Shown here: positions 29,000 through 39,005 of the stretch, in pieces
Numbering within the stretch: the stretch's first letter is position 1
Layout: each line of letters begins with the position of its first letter
DNA from: Nocardioides panacisoli
Lineage (GTDB): Bacteria; Actinomycetota; Actinomycetes; Propionibacteriales; Nocardioidaceae
Length of the DNA: 64,000 nucleotides
Assembly: GCF_019448235.1 (NCBI RefSeq)
Contig: NZ_CP080409.1
Span: forward strand, 992,001 to 1,056,000
Reading direction: 5' to 3'
Translations under genes and position numbers: made by a program
Notes under the pieces: generated by a model
The model's input: only the letters and a program-made list of their open reading frames with translations
Told to the model about the DNA's origin: nothing
The model's database searches: none

Positions 29000-29803
29000 G
29001 TGAGTGTGCAGGTCGACGAAGGGATGCCGGCGAGCGTGCTCTCGCTCGCCGGCGTCTCCAAGCGGTTCGGAGCCGTGCAGGCCCTCAGCGACGTCCACCT
29101 CGAGGTCCGCCCGGGGGAGGTCGTGGCGCTCGTCGGGGACAACGGAGCCGGCAAGTCCACGTTGGTGAAGATCATCTGTGGGGTCCACCAGCCCGACGCC
29201 GGGAGCATCGAGGTCGAGGGGACGCCGGTGCGCGTGCCCGGCCCGCGGGAGGCGCAGGGCATGGGCATCTCGACGGTGTTCCAGGACCTCTCGCTGTGCG
29301 ACAACCTCGACGTCGTCGCCAACCTGTTCCTCGGCCAGGAGATCGGACACGGTGCTCTCATCGACGAGATCGCGATGGAGACCGAGTCCCAGCGCCTGCT
29401 CAGCAGCCTCGGCGCGAAGATCCCCGCCGTGCGGATCCCGGTCGCCGGGCTCTCCGGTGGTCAGCGCCAGACGGTGGCAATCGCTCGCTCGCTGGTGGGC
29501 GACCCGAAGGTCGTCATGCTCGACGAGCCGACGGCCGCGCTGGGCATCGCCCAGACCACCGAGGTGCTCAATCTCGTGGAGCGGCTGCGCGACCGCGGGC
29601 TCGGCGTCCTCCTGATCAGCCACAACATGGCCGACGTGCAGGCCGTCGCGGACCGGATCATGGTGCTGCGCCTGGGGCGCAACGCCGCCGAGTTCCGGAC
29701 CGAGGAGGTCACCAGCGACGAGTTGGTGGCGGCCATCACCGGCGCCTCGGACAACGTCGTCACCGAGCGGCGCCGCCGCAAGGAACAGGAGCGCGACCAG
29801 TGA
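29000..29803 (+). CDS. Sugar ABC transporter ATP-binding protein (single NBD)
   Basis: The 267-residue ATPase has Walker A GDNGAGKSTL, signature LSGGQRQTVAIARSL, Walker B VVMLDEPTAALG and the switch His in LLISHNMADV. XylG and RbsA carry two such domains in about 500 residues; this has one, so it must act as a homodimer. It lies 10 bp after the binding-protein gene and shares GTGA with the permease gene. GTG 29000 is the first start; an ATG at 29023 is possible. Confidence 0.9.
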   Translation: MSVQVDEGMPASVLSLAGVSKRFGAVQALSDVHLEVRPGEVVALVGDNGAGKSTLVKIICGVHQPDAGSIEVEGTPVRVPGPREAQGMGISTVFQDLSLCDNLDVVANLFLGQEIGHGALIDEIAMETESQRLLSSLGAKIPAVRIPVAGLSGGQRQTVAIARSLVGDPKVVMLDEPTAALGIAQTTEVLNLVERLRDRGLGVLLISHNMADVQAVADRIMVLRLGRNAAEFRTEEVTSDELVAAITGASDNVVTERRRRKEQERDQ

Positions 29804-31038
29804 CCGACGAACCCGCCGCCGGCGCCCTGCGCGACGAGCGGCTCATCGAGCAGCGCAGCGCCGCCGCGACGCTGTCGGCCTTCTGGAACCGGCTCAAGGG
29901 TGGCGAGCTCGGCAACCTGCCGGTCATCGTCGGCCTGTTGGTGATCTGCACCGTCTTCTACCTCATCGAACCCCGATTCCTCTCCTCCTACAACCTGGTG
30001 AGCATCGCCCGGTTCGCCGCGCCGACCGGTCTCATCTCACTGGGGATCGTGCTGGTCCTGCTGGTCGGTGAGATCGACCTGTCGGTGGGGTCGGTGTCGG
30101 GCTTCACCGCGGCCACCATGGCGGTGCTGGTCGTGCGCGAGGGCCAGTCGATGGTCCTCGGGGTGCTCGCGGGCGTCGCCGTGGGCTCGGCCATCGGCCT
30201 CGGCTTCGGGCTGCTGCGCACCCGCATCGGCGTCCCGAGCTTCGTGTTCTCCCTGGCCGGACTCCTGGCATTCCAGGGGGCGTTGTTCTTCGTGCTGGGG
30301 GACAAGGGCACCGTGACCCTGCCCAACGACTCGTGGCTGGTGCAGTTCGCCAAGTTCGGCTACCTCGCCGACTCCACGGCGTACCTGCTGGTCGTGGTGA
30401 TCGTGGCGATCTACGTCGGCACGGGCCTGCTGGGACGCGCCCGCCGGCAACGGGCAGGTCTCCCGAACAGCTGGCTCCCGCTGTTCGTCGCCAAGGCGGT
30501 CGTGCTCGGTGGTGGCCTGCTCTTCCTGACCTACTACCTCCACATCGACCGCGGGTGGCCGAAGGTGTGGGCGCTCTTCGCGCTGCTGGTGGTGCTCGTC
30601 GACCTCGTGCTGCGGCGTACCCGTTGGGGACGCCACGTCTACGCGCTCGGGGGCAACGAGGAGGCGGCGCGGCGCTCCGGCATCAAGGTGAACCGGATGT
30701 ATGTGTCGGTGTTCGTGCTGTGTTCCTCCTTCGCCGCACTCGGCGGGCTGATGGCCGCCGGCGTGCTGGGCAGCGTGTCGCAGAACAGTGGCACCAACGG
30801 CCTGGAGCTCACCGCGATCGCCGCGGCGGTCATCGGTGGCGCGAGCCTGTTCGGCGGTCGTGGCACGGCGTACGCCGCGATGCTGGGCATCGTCGTCCTG
30901 CAGTCGATCGAGTCCGGCCTGAACCAGGTCAACGTGGACTCCTCGGTGCGGTTCATGACCACGGGCGCGGTGCTGCTGGTGGCGGTCATGGTCGACTCGA
31001 TCTCCCGGCGGGCGCGGGCGTCCAGCGGTCGCGCCTGA
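29800..31038 (+). CDS. Sugar ABC transporter permease (XylH/RbsC type)
   Basis: A 412-residue membrane protein with about ten hydrophobic helices. It carries the permease signature GEIDLSVGSVSGFTAATMAV near residue 90 and the C-terminal conserved run AIAAAVIGGASLFGGRGT. The length and the YALGGNEEAARRSGIKV loop match xylose-type permeases. It starts in the GTGA overlap with the ATPase gene. No xylose isomerase or xylulokinase gene is nearby, so the imported sugar is not proven. Confidence 0.9.
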   Translation: MTDEPAAGALRDERLIEQRSAAATLSAFWNRLKGGELGNLPVIVGLLVICTVFYLIEPRFLSSYNLVSIARFAAPTGLISLGIVLVLLVGEIDLSVGSVSGFTAATMAVLVVREGQSMVLGVLAGVAVGSAIGLGFGLLRTRIGVPSFVFSLAGLLAFQGALFFVLGDKGTVTLPNDSWLVQFAKFGYLADSTAYLLVVVIVAIYVGTGLLGRARRQRAGLPNSWLPLFVAKAVVLGGGLLFLTYYLHIDRGWPKVWALFALLVVLVDLVLRRTRWGRHVYALGGNEEAARRSGIKVNRMYVSVFVLCSSFAALGGLMAAGVLGSVSQNSGTNGLELTAIAAAVIGGASLFGGRGTAYAAMLGIVVLQSIESGLNQVNVDSSVRFMTTGAVLLVAVMVDSISRRARASSGRA

Positions 31039-31049
31039 GGAGGGACCAC

Positions 31050-31055
31050 TAGGCT
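31050..31055 (+). promoter_or_regulatory. -10 box of dop, leaderless
   Basis: TAGGCT with 7 nt to the ATG at 31063. It gives dop its own promoter after the insert. Confidence 0.6.
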
Positions 31056-31062
31056 CGATGGC

Positions 31063-32571
31063 ATGAGTGTTCGTCGGGTGATGGGGACCGAGGTCGAGTA
31101 CGGCATCGCGGTCCAGGGGAATCCCACGGCCAACCCGATGGTCGCCTCCTCCCAGGTGGTCAACGCCTACGCCTCGGCGACGGTGCGCGCGCGGCGTGCC
31201 CGGTGGGACTTCGAGGAGGAGTCGCCGCTGCGCGACGCCCGTGGTTTCGACATGTCCCGCGACGTCGCCGACAGCAGCCAGCTCACCGACGAGGACCTCG
31301 GGTTGGCCAACGTCATCCTCACCAACGGCGCCCGGCTCTACGTCGACCACGCCCACCCGGAGTACTCCACCCCGGAGGTCGTGACCCCGCTGGACATCGT
31401 CAAGTGGGACAAGGCCGGTGAGCAGGTGATGTACGACGCCGCCCGTCTGGCCGGGAACCTGCCCGACCATCCGGGGATCGTGCTCTACAAGAACAACACC
31501 GACAACAAGGGCGCCTCCTACGGCGCCCACGAGAACTACCTGATGCGGCGGTCCACCCAGTTCGCCGACATCGTCAAGCACCTGACCCCGTTCTTCGTGT
31601 CGCGCCAGGTCATCTGCGGCGCCGGTCGGGTCGGGCGCGGCCAGGACGGCCGCGAGCAGGGGTTCCAGATCAGCCAGCGATCGGACTTCTTCGAGGTCGA
31701 GGTCGGCCTCGAGACGACGCTGAAGCGCCCCATCATCAACACCCGCGACGAGCCGCACGCCGACCCCGAGCGCTACCGCCGGCTGCACGTCATCATCGGC
31801 GACGCGAACCTGGCCGAGGTGTCGACCTACCTCAAGGTCGGCACCACCTCGCTGGTGCTGGCGATGATCGAGGACGGGTTCCTCACCGGGGACCTGACCC
31901 CCGAGACGCCGGTCGCCTCGCTGCGGGCCGTCTCCCACGACCCGACGCTGCAGCACACGGTCAAGCTCACCGACGGTCGCCGGCTCACCGCCGTCCAGCT
32001 CCAGCGCGAGTACCTCGACCTGGCCCGCAAGTACGTCGAGGACCGCTACGGCGCCGACGCCGACGTGCAGACACGCGACGTGCTGGCCCGGTGGGAGTCG
32101 GTCCTCGACCGCCTCGAGGAGGACCCGATGCAGCTGGCCGGCGAGCTGGACTGGGTCGCGAAGCTGAAGCTGCTCGAGCAGTACCGCCAGCGCGACGGGC
32201 TCGCGTGGGACGACGCCAAGCTGCAGGTCATCGACTACCAGTACTCCGACATCCGGCCCGAGAAGGGGCTCTACCACCGGCTGGTCCACGCCGGCCGCAT
32301 GGAGCGGCTGCTGACCGAGGAGCAGGTGGAGTCGGCCATGCACGACCCGCCGGAGGAGACGCGTGCCTACTTCCGTGGCCGCTGCCTGGAGAAGTACGCC
32401 GACGTGGTCGCGGCAGCCTCCTGGGACTCGGTGATCTTCGACCTCCCGGGCAAGGAGTCGCTGCAGCGGGTGCCCACGATCGACCCGCTGCGGGGCAGCC
32501 GCTCCCACGTCGGCGACCTGCTCGACAGTGCCGACACCGCCGAGGCACTGCTGGCGGCCCTCTCCCGCTGA
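31063..32571 (+). CDS. dop: Deamidase/depupylase of Pup
   Basis: Dop converts the C-terminal Gln of Pup to Glu and also removes Pup from substrates. The 502-residue glutamine-synthetase-like protein has MGTEVEYGI with the metal-binding Glu, the insertion loop typical of Dop and absent from PafA (about residues 40-80), and the nucleophile Asp95 in [13 protein letters not shown], the same number as in the mycobacterial enzyme. Further conserved blocks are [19 protein letters not shown] and [19 protein letters not shown]. It is about 40% similar in layout to pafA downstream. Confidence 0.96.
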   Translation: MSVRRVMGTEVEYGIAVQGNPTANPMVASSQVVNAYASATVRARRARWDFEEESPLRDARGFDMSRDVADSSQLTDEDLGLANVILTNGARLYVDHAHPEYSTPEVVTPLDIVKWDKAGEQVMYDAARLAGNLPDHPGIVLYKNNTDNKGASYGAHENYLMRRSTQFADIVKHLTPFFVSRQVICGAGRVGRGQDGREQGFQISQRSDFFEVEVGLETTLKRPIINTRDEPHADPERYRRLHVIIGDANLAEVSTYLKVGTTSLVLAMIEDGFLTGDLTPETPVASLRAVSHDPTLQHTVKLTDGRRLTAVQLQREYLDLARKYVEDRYGADADVQTRDVLARWESVLDRLEEDPMQLAGELDWVAKLKLLEQYRQRDGLAWDDAKLQVIDYQYSDIRPEKGLYHRLVHAGRMERLLTEEQVESAMHDPPEETRAYFRGRCLEKYADVVAAASWDSVIFDLPGKESLQRVPTIDPLRGSRSHVGDLLDSADTAEALLAALSR

Positions 32572-32606
32572 TCGTGTCCACGCCAGCGCAACGCCCCCGA
32601 AGTGGG

Positions 32607-32612
32607 TAGGCT
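32607..32612 (+). promoter_or_regulatory. -10 box of pup, leaderless
   Basis: TAGGCT, spacer CGGGAC, then ATG. Confidence 0.6.
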
Positions 32613-32618
32613 CGGGAC

Positions 32619-32825
32619 ATGGCCCAAGAGCGAAAGCAGCCCCGCAAGGGGCAGAGCGAGGACGCCCCCGAGGAGGAGGTCGAAGCGACCTCCGAGTCCG
32701 ATGTCGCCGAGCGCAAGGAGGCGCTCGACGACGACGTCGACGCGATCCTCGACGAGATCGACGACGTGCTCGAGACCAACGCCGAGGACTTCGTGAAGTC
32801 CTTCATCCAGAAAGGCGGTCAGTGA
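32619..32825 (+). CDS. pup: Prokaryotic ubiquitin-like protein Pup
   Basis: A 68-residue, very acidic, intrinsically disordered tag. The helix that zips onto the Arc coiled coil is DDDVDAILDEIDDVLETNAEDFVKSF, and the protein ends in KGGQ. The terminal Gln means it needs Dop deamidation before PafA can link it to substrate lysines. Three bases separate its stop from the prcB start codon. Confidence 0.97.
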   Translation: MAQERKQPRKGQSEDAPEEEVEATSESDVAERKEALDDDVDAILDEIDDVLETNAEDFVKSFIQKGGQ

Positions 32826-32828
32826 CTC

Positions 32829-33680
32829 TTGGGTGACGCCCGCATCCCGGCGGCGTACCTGCGCCCCGGCACCTCCTCCTTCAGCGACTTCGTGGGCGAG
32901 AACGCCCCCGACCTGCTCCCCGGCAACGCAGCGCTCCCGCCGGGCAACGCCGGTGAGCTCGCACCGCACGGCACCACGATCGTGGCCGCCACCTTCGACG
33001 GTGGCGTGGTCATGGCCGGTGACCGGCGGGCCACGATGGGCAACCTCATCTCCCAGCGCGACATCGAGAAGGTGTTCCCCGCCGACGAGTTCTCGGTGGT
33101 CGGCATCGCCGGCACCGCGGGCATCGCGGTGGAGCTGGTCCGGCTCTTCCAGGTCGAGCTGGAGCACTACGAGAAGATCGAGGGCAGTTCCCTCTCGCTC
33201 GCCGGCAAGGCCAACCGGCTCTCGGCCCTGATCCGCGGCAACCTCGGTCTCGCGATGCAGGGCCTCGCGGTGGTGCCGCTGTTCGCCGGCTACGACCGGC
33301 GCAGTGGCCGGGGCCGGATCTTCGGCTACGACGTCACCGGCGGCCGCGACGAGGAGCAGCGCTTCCTCAGCGTCGGATCCGGGTCGCTGTTCGCCCGCGG
33401 TGCGCTGAAGAAGTTCTACGACGACGGCTTGTCCCGCGAGGACTGCGTGCTGGCCTGCCTGCAGGCGCTCTACGACGCCGCGGACGAGGACTCGGCCACC
33501 GGTGGCCCGGACCTCACCCGGCAGATCTTCCCGGCGGTGTGGACGGTGACCGAGGAGGGGGCGCTCCAGCTGCCCGAGGACGAGGTCTCCGCCCTGGCCG
33601 ACCGGATCGTCGGTGGCCGGATGCGCCGCCCCGACGGCCCGGCCGCCGCCCTGACCACGCCGGAGGAGGACGCCCGATGA
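32829..33680 (+). CDS. prcB: 20S proteasome beta subunit
   Basis: The catalytic subunit, 283 residues as translated. A propeptide of 48 residues ends in LAPHG, and autocleavage leaves Thr49 ([13 protein letters not shown]) as the N-terminal nucleophile. Lys/Asp partners lie in GDRRATMGN and the downstream SVGSGS block. The frame can only start at TTG 32829 if the full propeptide is kept, since no ATG or GTG precedes it in frame after the pup stop; this is the one TTG start in the proteasome cluster. It overlaps prcA by ATGA. Confidence 0.94.
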   Translation: MGDARIPAAYLRPGTSSFSDFVGENAPDLLPGNAALPPGNAGELAPHGTTIVAATFDGGVVMAGDRRATMGNLISQRDIEKVFPADEFSVVGIAGTAGIAVELVRLFQVELEHYEKIEGSSLSLAGKANRLSALIRGNLGLAMQGLAVVPLFAGYDRRSGRGRIFGYDVTGGRDEEQRFLSVGSGSLFARGALKKFYDDGLSREDCVLACLQALYDAADEDSATGGPDLTRQIFPAVWTVTEEGALQLPEDEVSALADRIVGGRMRRPDGPAAALTTPEEDAR

Positions 33681-34450
33681 GCATGCCGATGTACGTCTCG
33701 CCCGAGCAGCTGATGAAGGACCGGGCGGACTTCGCGCGCAAGGGGATCTCCCGCGGCCGTTCGCTGGTGGCGCTCCAGTACGCCGACGGGGTCCTGTTCG
33801 CCACCGAGAACCCCTCCCAGGCGCTCCACAAGGTCGCCGAGATCTATGACCGGATCGCGTTCGCCGCGGTCGGTCGCTACAACGAGTTCGAGAACCTCCG
33901 CATCGCCGGCGTACGTCTCGCCGACATGCGGGGCTACTCCTACGACCGCGGTGACGTGACCGGTCGTGGCCTGGCCAACGCCTACGCCCAGACGCTGGGC
34001 ACGATCTTCTCCGCCGGCGGTGAGAAGCCCTACGAGGTCGAGATCTTCGTGGCCGAGGTGGGGGAGGAGCCCGCCGGGGACCAGATCTACCGCCTCACCT
34101 ACGAGGGGCGCGTCGCCGACGAGCAGGGGTACGCCGTCATGGGTGGCGACGCCGACACGGTGGCGACCTACCTCGCCGAGCACCACACCGCGACGGCGTC
34201 GCTCGCCGACGCCCTGCAGGTGGCGGTGGCCGCCCTGGGCCACTCGGCCGGCGAGGACCGGGTGATCCCGGTGCAGGACCTCGAGGTCGCGGTGCTCGAC
34301 CGGACCCGCCACCAACGGCGCAAGTTCGACCGCGTGGCGACTCCGGACGCCGCGGACCTCCTCGGTCCCCGCGGGCCCGCCGAGTCCGCACCCCCGGAGC
34401 CGGTGGACGGTCCGGGCGCGGACGAACCGCCCGTCGCACCGCCGGAATAG
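33677..34450 (+). CDS. prcA: 20S proteasome alpha subunit
   Basis: Forms the outer rings and the gate. The 257 residues start [23 protein letters not shown], the gating N-terminus and H0 helix. The beta-sandwich core runs to about 225, and a disordered Pro/Ala/Glu-rich tail ends [11 protein letters not shown]. There is no catalytic Thr, as expected. It is translationally coupled to prcB by a 4-base overlap, which helps balance the two subunits. Confidence 0.95.
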   Translation: MSMPMYVSPEQLMKDRADFARKGISRGRSLVALQYADGVLFATENPSQALHKVAEIYDRIAFAAVGRYNEFENLRIAGVRLADMRGYSYDRGDVTGRGLANAYAQTLGTIFSAGGEKPYEVEIFVAEVGEEPAGDQIYRLTYEGRVADEQGYAVMGGDADTVATYLAEHHTATASLADALQVAVAALGHSAGEDRVIPVQDLEVAVLDRTRHQRRKFDRVATPDAADLLGPRGPAESAPPEPVDGPGADEPPVAPPE

Positions 34451-34475
34451 GCCCGATCGATCAGGCCCCATGCCC

Positions 34476-34481
34476 TAGGCT
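34476..34481 (+). promoter_or_regulatory. -10 box of pafA, leaderless
   Basis: TAGGCT, spacer CGCTGC, then ATG. Confidence 0.6.
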
Positions 34482-34487
34482 CGCTGC

Positions 34488-35849
34488 ATGGACCGCCGGA
34501 TCTTCGGGATCGAGAACGAGTACGGCGTCACGTGCACGTTCAAGGGCCAGCGGCGGCTCAGCCCCGACGAGGTCGCCCGCTACCTGTTCCGCAAGGTCGT
34601 GAGCTGGGGGCGCTCGAGCAACGTCTTCCTGCGCAACGGCGCCCGGCTCTACCTCGACGTCGGCAGTCATCCGGAGTACGCCACTCCCGAGTGCGACGAC
34701 GTGGTCGACCTGGTCACCCACGACCGCGCGGGGGAGCGGATCCTGGAGGGACTGCTGGTCGACGCCGAGGAGCGCCTGCACGACGAGGGCATCGCCGGCG
34801 AGATCTACCTGTTCAAGAACAACACCGACTCCGCCGGCAACTCCTACGGCTGCCACGAGAACTACCTGGTCGGCCGCGCCGGGGAGTTCAGCCGGCTGGC
34901 GGACGTGCTCATCCCGTTCCTGGTCACCCGCCAGATCGTGGTCGGCGCCGGCAAGGTGGTGCAGACGCCGCGGGGCACGTCGTACTCGGTCAGCCAGCGC
35001 GCCGAGCACATCTGGGAGGGCGTCTCGAGCGCGACCACCCGCAGCCGGCCCATCATCAACACCCGCGACGAGCCGCACGCCGACGCGGAGAAGTACCGCC
35101 GCCTGCACGTGATCGTCGGGGACTCGAACATGAGCGAGACGACCACGCTGCTCAAGGTCGCGTCCTGCGACCTGGTGCTGCGCATGATCGAGGAGGGCGT
35201 GGTCATGCGGGACCTCTCCCTGGAGAACCCGATCCGTGCGATCCGCGAGATCTCCCACGACGTCACCGGCACCCGCAAGGTCCGGCTGGCCAACGGCCGC
35301 GAGGCCAGCGCCCTGGAGATCCAGAAGGAGTACCTCTCCAAGGCACGCGACTTCGTCGACCGCCGCGAGATCGGTACCCCGGTCATCGAGCAGGTGCTCG
35401 ACCTGTGGGAGCGCGGACTCAAGGCCGTCGAGTCCGACGACCTCGGCCTGGTCGAGCGCGAGATCGACTGGGTCATCAAGTGGAAGCTCATCGACCGCTA
35501 CCGCGCCAAGCACGGGTTGCCGCTGGGGCACCCGCGGGTCGCCCAGCTCGACCTCGCCTACCACGACATCCGGCGCGACCGTGGTCTGTACTACCTGCTC
35601 GAGCACCGGGGCGCGGTGGACCGCGTCACGACCGACCTGCGCACGTTCGAGGCCAAGTCGGTGCCACCGCAGGAGACCCGCGCCAAGCTCCGCGGCGACT
35701 TCATCCGCCGTGCCCAGGAGCGGCGGCGCGACTTCACCGTCGACTGGGTCCACCTCAAGCTCAACGACCAGGCCCAGCGCACGGTGCTCTGCAAGGACCC
35801 GTTCCGCTACCACGACGAGCGGGTCCAACGGCTCATCGACGGCATGTGA
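34488..35849 (+). CDS. pafA: Pup--protein ligase
   Basis: PafA phosphorylates the Pup C-terminal Glu and forms an isopeptide bond to a substrate lysine. The 453 residues start [16 protein letters not shown] (metal Glu). The catalytic Asp57 is in [15 protein letters not shown], and [21 protein letters not shown] and [19 protein letters not shown] line the ATP and Pup sites. The Dop loop is absent, which separates it from Dop. The C-terminal domain after about residue 380 holds the Pup groove. Confidence 0.96.
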   Translation: MDRRIFGIENEYGVTCTFKGQRRLSPDEVARYLFRKVVSWGRSSNVFLRNGARLYLDVGSHPEYATPECDDVVDLVTHDRAGERILEGLLVDAEERLHDEGIAGEIYLFKNNTDSAGNSYGCHENYLVGRAGEFSRLADVLIPFLVTRQIVVGAGKVVQTPRGTSYSVSQRAEHIWEGVSSATTRSRPIINTRDEPHADAEKYRRLHVIVGDSNMSETTTLLKVASCDLVLRMIEEGVVMRDLSLENPIRAIREISHDVTGTRKVRLANGREASALEIQKEYLSKARDFVDRREIGTPVIEQVLDLWERGLKAVESDDLGLVEREIDWVIKWKLIDRYRAKHGLPLGHPRVAQLDLAYHDIRRDRGLYYLLEHRGAVDRVTTDLRTFEAKSVPPQETRAKLRGDFIRRAQERRRDFTVDWVHLKLNDQAQRTVLCKDPFRYHDERVQRLIDGM

Positions 35850-35936
35850 GCCGATCCGCGACCGCGCGGCTCCCGCCCGGGGTCCACCGGTCCGGGACAC
35901 TGTGGAGGCGCCCCTGCGGGCGTTGCCGCCGGCTTG

Positions 35937-35942
35937 TAACCT
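35937..35942 (+). promoter_or_regulatory. -10 box of the FKBP gene
   Basis: TAACCT. Predicted transcription from about 35948 gives a 29-nt leader with GAAGGA 7 nt before the GTG. Confidence 0.45.
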
Positions 35943-35976
35943 CATCCGTGCCGAATCACGACCGAAGGACTGATCC

Positions 35977-36975
35977 GTGTCTCTCCGTCTCCGCCGCTCC
36001 GCGGCGCTGCTCGTCCCCCTGCTGCTCCTCCCGTTGGCCGCCTGCGGCGACACCGAGCGGGACACCGCGATGGGGACCGACGCCTTCGAGGTGACCGACG
36101 CCGAGGGTGACGCACCCGCCGTCGAGTTCGACTCGGTGATGGACGTGGAGGAGAAGGACGTCTCGGTGCTGCGTGAGGGCGACGGGGCGGAGGTCGCCGA
36201 GGGCGACCGGGTCCTGGTCAACGTGCTGCTGAGCAACGGCTTCACGCAACGCACCAACCTCGACACCTTCGGTGCCGAGGAGGCCGGCGCCTCGCTCGTC
36301 GTGGGGGAGGAGGCCGAACCCCAGCAGGCCGTCGACCTCCTGCTGCAGCCGGTCGCTGCCGAGATCACGGCCGGCGACAAGGTCGGCACCCGCAAGCAGC
36401 TCACCGTCAACGCCGCCGATGCCTTCGGTGACTTCGCCAACGGCCTCGGTGAGTTCGGCGTCGGCAACGAGGACGGCCTCGTGATGATCTTCGACATCGC
36501 CGGCAAGGCCCTCGACGGCCCGCAGGGGACCGACCAAGAGGCGCCGGCCTGGGCACCGGAGGTGGTCTCGAAGAAGGGCACGCCGAGCGCCCTGAACTTC
36601 TCCGGGCTCGAGAAGCCGGCCCCGAAGGACGACCTGCGCACCGCGACGCTCGTCGAGGGTGACGGCGAGGAGGTCGCCGCCGGCGACTTCGTCACCGTGA
36701 AGTACGTCGGCCAGGTGTTCGGCGCCGGTCAGCCCTTCGACGAGAACTTCTCCGGCGACGGCGCGCTCGACGCCGCCATCGGGGAGGATGTCACGGGCGC
36801 CTCGACCGGCGTGATCCCCGGCTGGAGCCAGGGCCTGGAGGGCACCACCGTGGGCAGCCGGGTCATCCTGCAGATCCCGCCGCGCCTGGGCTACGGCGAC
36901 CAGGGCAACCAGCAGGCCGGCATCGGCGGCACCGACACCATCTACTTCCTCGTCGACATCCTCGGCGCTGCCTGA
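35977..36975 (+). CDS. FKBP-type peptidyl-prolyl isomerase lipoprotein
   Basis: The 332-residue precursor has a signal peptide LLLLPLAAC with lipobox Cys near residue 24. Two FKBP-like regions follow: a degenerate one (about 55-180) and a canonical one (about 225-332) with VKYVGQVFGAGQPFDENF, VIPGWSQGLEGTTVGSRVILQIPPRLGYGDQG and IYFLVDILG. It catalyses cis-trans proline isomerisation outside the membrane. Its place between pafA and pafBC is usual in actinobacteria. The link to the proteasome is positional only. Confidence 0.92.
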   Translation: MSLRLRRSAALLVPLLLLPLAACGDTERDTAMGTDAFEVTDAEGDAPAVEFDSVMDVEEKDVSVLREGDGAEVAEGDRVLVNVLLSNGFTQRTNLDTFGAEEAGASLVVGEEAEPQQAVDLLLQPVAAEITAGDKVGTRKQLTVNAADAFGDFANGLGEFGVGNEDGLVMIFDIAGKALDGPQGTDQEAPAWAPEVVSKKGTPSALNFSGLEKPAPKDDLRTATLVEGDGEEVAAGDFVTVKYVGQVFGAGQPFDENFSGDGALDAAIGEDVTGASTGVIPGWSQGLEGTTVGSRVILQIPPRLGYGDQGNQQAGIGGTDTIYFLVDILGAA

Positions 36976-36984
36976 GGCCCAGCG

Positions 36985-37956
36985 ATGGCCGTGCCCAAGA
37001 GCGAGCGGCTGATGAAGCTGCTCATCATGCTGTTGGTGCAGCGGCGCCCGCTGGGCAAGCACCGCATCCGGGAGCACCTCTACCCGGGCTCGGGGGCCGA
37101 GGCCTTCGAGAAGATGTTCGAGCGCGACAAGGAGGAGTTGCGCGCGCTCGGCGTACCGATCGAGACGGCTCCACTGGATGCGTACTTCGACGACGAGGTC
37201 GGCTACCGCATCCCACCCGGTGAGTTCGCGCTGCCGGAGGTCTCCCTGACGGCGGAGGAGGCCGCCGTGGTCGGGCTGGCGACCCGCACGTGGCACAACG
37301 CGGGCATGACCCAGGCGACGTCGGCGGCGGTCCGCAAGCTCACCGCCGCCGGGGTGGAGGTCGACCTCGGCGCGCTGGACATGGCCACGCCGTCGGGCAG
37401 CGCCGAGGAGTCGCTGTTCGCGACCTGCTGGGAGGCGCTGTGCGAGCGCCAGCCGGTCGAGTTCGACTACCAGCGCTCGGGTGAGACGACCGTCCGGCGA
37501 CGGCACCTGCAGCCGTGGGGCGTCCTGCGCTACCGCGGCCGCTGGTACGTCGTCGGGCACGACACCGATCGCGGCGCCGAGCGCTTGTTCCGGCTCTCCC
37601 GGGTCCACGGGAACGTGGTGAAGGTCCGCCGTCCCGGCAGCTACGACATCCCCGAGGACGTCGACGTCGGCGAGGTCGCGCGCCGGATGGCCCCGCGGCC
37701 GGTCGCCGAACGCGCCGTGCTGCTCGTCCGGCAGGGGGCCGGCCACGTACTCCGGCGTGGGGCTCGCGTGGTCGAGGACGTGCCCGGTCCCGACGCGGCC
37801 AGCGGATGGGACCGCGTGGAGCTGGACCAGCCGATCGACGGCCTGGTGGAGGACGTGCTCGCCCACGGCGCGGACGTCCTGCTGGTCGAGCCCGTCGAAC
37901 TGCGTGAGCGGATCGTCGCCCGGCTGGACGCGACGCTGGCCGGGAGCCCGGCATGA
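36985..37956 (+). CDS. pafB: PafB, WYL-domain transcriptional activator subunit
   Basis: A 323-residue winged-helix plus WYL protein. The N-terminal helix-turn-helix covers about 1-65 (SERLMKLLIMLLVQRRPLGKHRIREHLYPG). The WYL domain lies near residues 150-210 (FDYQRSGETTVRRRHLQPWGVLRYRGRWYVVGHD), and a C-terminal extension follows. With PafC it forms the heterodimer that activates the LexA/RecA-independent DNA damage response in mycobacteria. Nine bp separate it from the FKBP gene; it overlaps pafC by ATGA. Confidence 0.94.
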   Translation: MAVPKSERLMKLLIMLLVQRRPLGKHRIREHLYPGSGAEAFEKMFERDKEELRALGVPIETAPLDAYFDDEVGYRIPPGEFALPEVSLTAEEAAVVGLATRTWHNAGMTQATSAAVRKLTAAGVEVDLGALDMATPSGSAEESLFATCWEALCERQPVEFDYQRSGETTVRRRHLQPWGVLRYRGRWYVVGHDTDRGAERLFRLSRVHGNVVKVRRPGSYDIPEDVDVGEVARRMAPRPVAERAVLLVRQGAGHVLRRGARVVEDVPGPDAASGWDRVELDQPIDGLVEDVLAHGADVLLVEPVELRERIVARLDATLAGSPA

Positions 37957-39005
37957 GCGCCGCGTCGGGGGCCCAGGCCCAGGTCTCACGGCTGCTGACC
38001 CTGGTGCCGTTCCTCCACCACCACGACCAGGTGCGACTGGCCGACGCCGCGGCGTTGCTGGACGCCACGCCGCAGCAGGTCCTCAACGACCTCAAGGTGC
38101 TCTTCCTGTGCGGCCTGCCGGGCGGGATGCCCGACGACCTGATCGACGTCGACCTCGACGCGATCGAGACCGACGGGGCGGAGCCGCGCGCCGACGGGGT
38201 CATCCGGGTGTCCAATGCCGACTACTTGGACCGGCCGCTGCGCCTCACCCCGGTGGAGGCGTCGGCGATCATCCTCTCGCTGCGCCTGTTGCGTGAGTCG
38301 GCGTCGCCGCAGACGGCTGCGCTGGTCGACGGGGTCGTGGAGAAGCTGCAGGGCGCGGCCGACGTCGGTGCCGCCGCCGACCGGGTCGCGGTGACGCCGG
38401 GGGAGGCCCCCGGGCCCGATCGCTCCGAGCTGGCCGCACGCCTGGAGCAGGCGGCGTACGACGCGCGCCAGGTGCGGCTCCGCTACCACGTCCCGAGCCG
38501 CGACGAGGTGTCCGATCGGCGCGTCGACCCCCGCGGCGTGGTGCGCGAGGGTGCGCACGCCTACCTCGACGCGTGGTGCCACCGGGCCGGCGGACCACGC
38601 CTGTTCCGGCTCGACCGGATCACCGAGGTGGAGGTGCTCGACGCCGCGGTCGAGACCGAGCCCGCCGCCCCCCGCGACCTCAGTACAGGTCCCCTGGTGG
38701 GCGATGCGACCACGGCCCGGACGGTGACGGTGCACCTGGCGCCGCCCGCGCTGTGGATGACCGACTACTACGACGTGACCGCCCTCCGTCCCCTCCCGGA
38801 CGGTGGCGCCGAGGTGGATCTGGTGGTCGCCGACCCGCGGTGGCTCACGCGGCTCCTCCTGCGGCTCGCGCCCCATGCGGCGGTGGTGCGCCCCCGAGAG
38901 TTCACCGACTCGTTCCTCTCCGCGGCACGGGCAGCCCGTGCCCTCTACGACGAACGCGTAGACTCGATGGTGCCCGTGCAGCAACGACCCGAGGATGGAT
39001 CATGA
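37953..39005 (+). CDS. pafC: PafC, WYL-domain transcriptional activator subunit
   Basis: The 350-residue partner of PafB. The helix-turn-helix region is SRLLTLVPFLHHHDQVRLADAAALLDATPQQVLNDLKVL. The WYL domain (about 165-235) reads VRLRYHVPSRDEVSDRRVDPRGVVREGAHAYLDAWC, with the ligand-facing Arg residues kept. Stop and start codons overlap with both pafB and tatA, so the three are co-translated. Confidence 0.94.
   Translation: MSAASGAQAQVSRLLTLVPFLHHHDQVRLADAAALLDATPQQVLNDLKVLFLCGLPGGMPDDLIDVDLDAIETDGAEPRADGVIRVSNADYLDRPLRLTPVEASAIILSLRLLRESASPQTAALVDGVVEKLQGAADVGAAADRVAVTPGEAPGPDRSELAARLEQAAYDARQVRLRYHVPSRDEVSDRRVDPRGVVREGAHAYLDAWCHRAGGPRLFRLDRITEVEVLDAAVETEPAAPRDLSTGPLVGDATTARTVTVHLAPPALWMTDYYDVTALRPLPDGGAEVDLVVADPRWLTRLLLRLAPHAAVVRPREFTDSFLSAARAARALYDERVDSMVPVQQRPEDGS

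Noticed and set aside
29296..29799. N-terminal extension of the permease frame
   Set aside because: It overlaps the ATPase gene in another frame and is Arg-rich; GTGA coupling gives a natural start at 29800.
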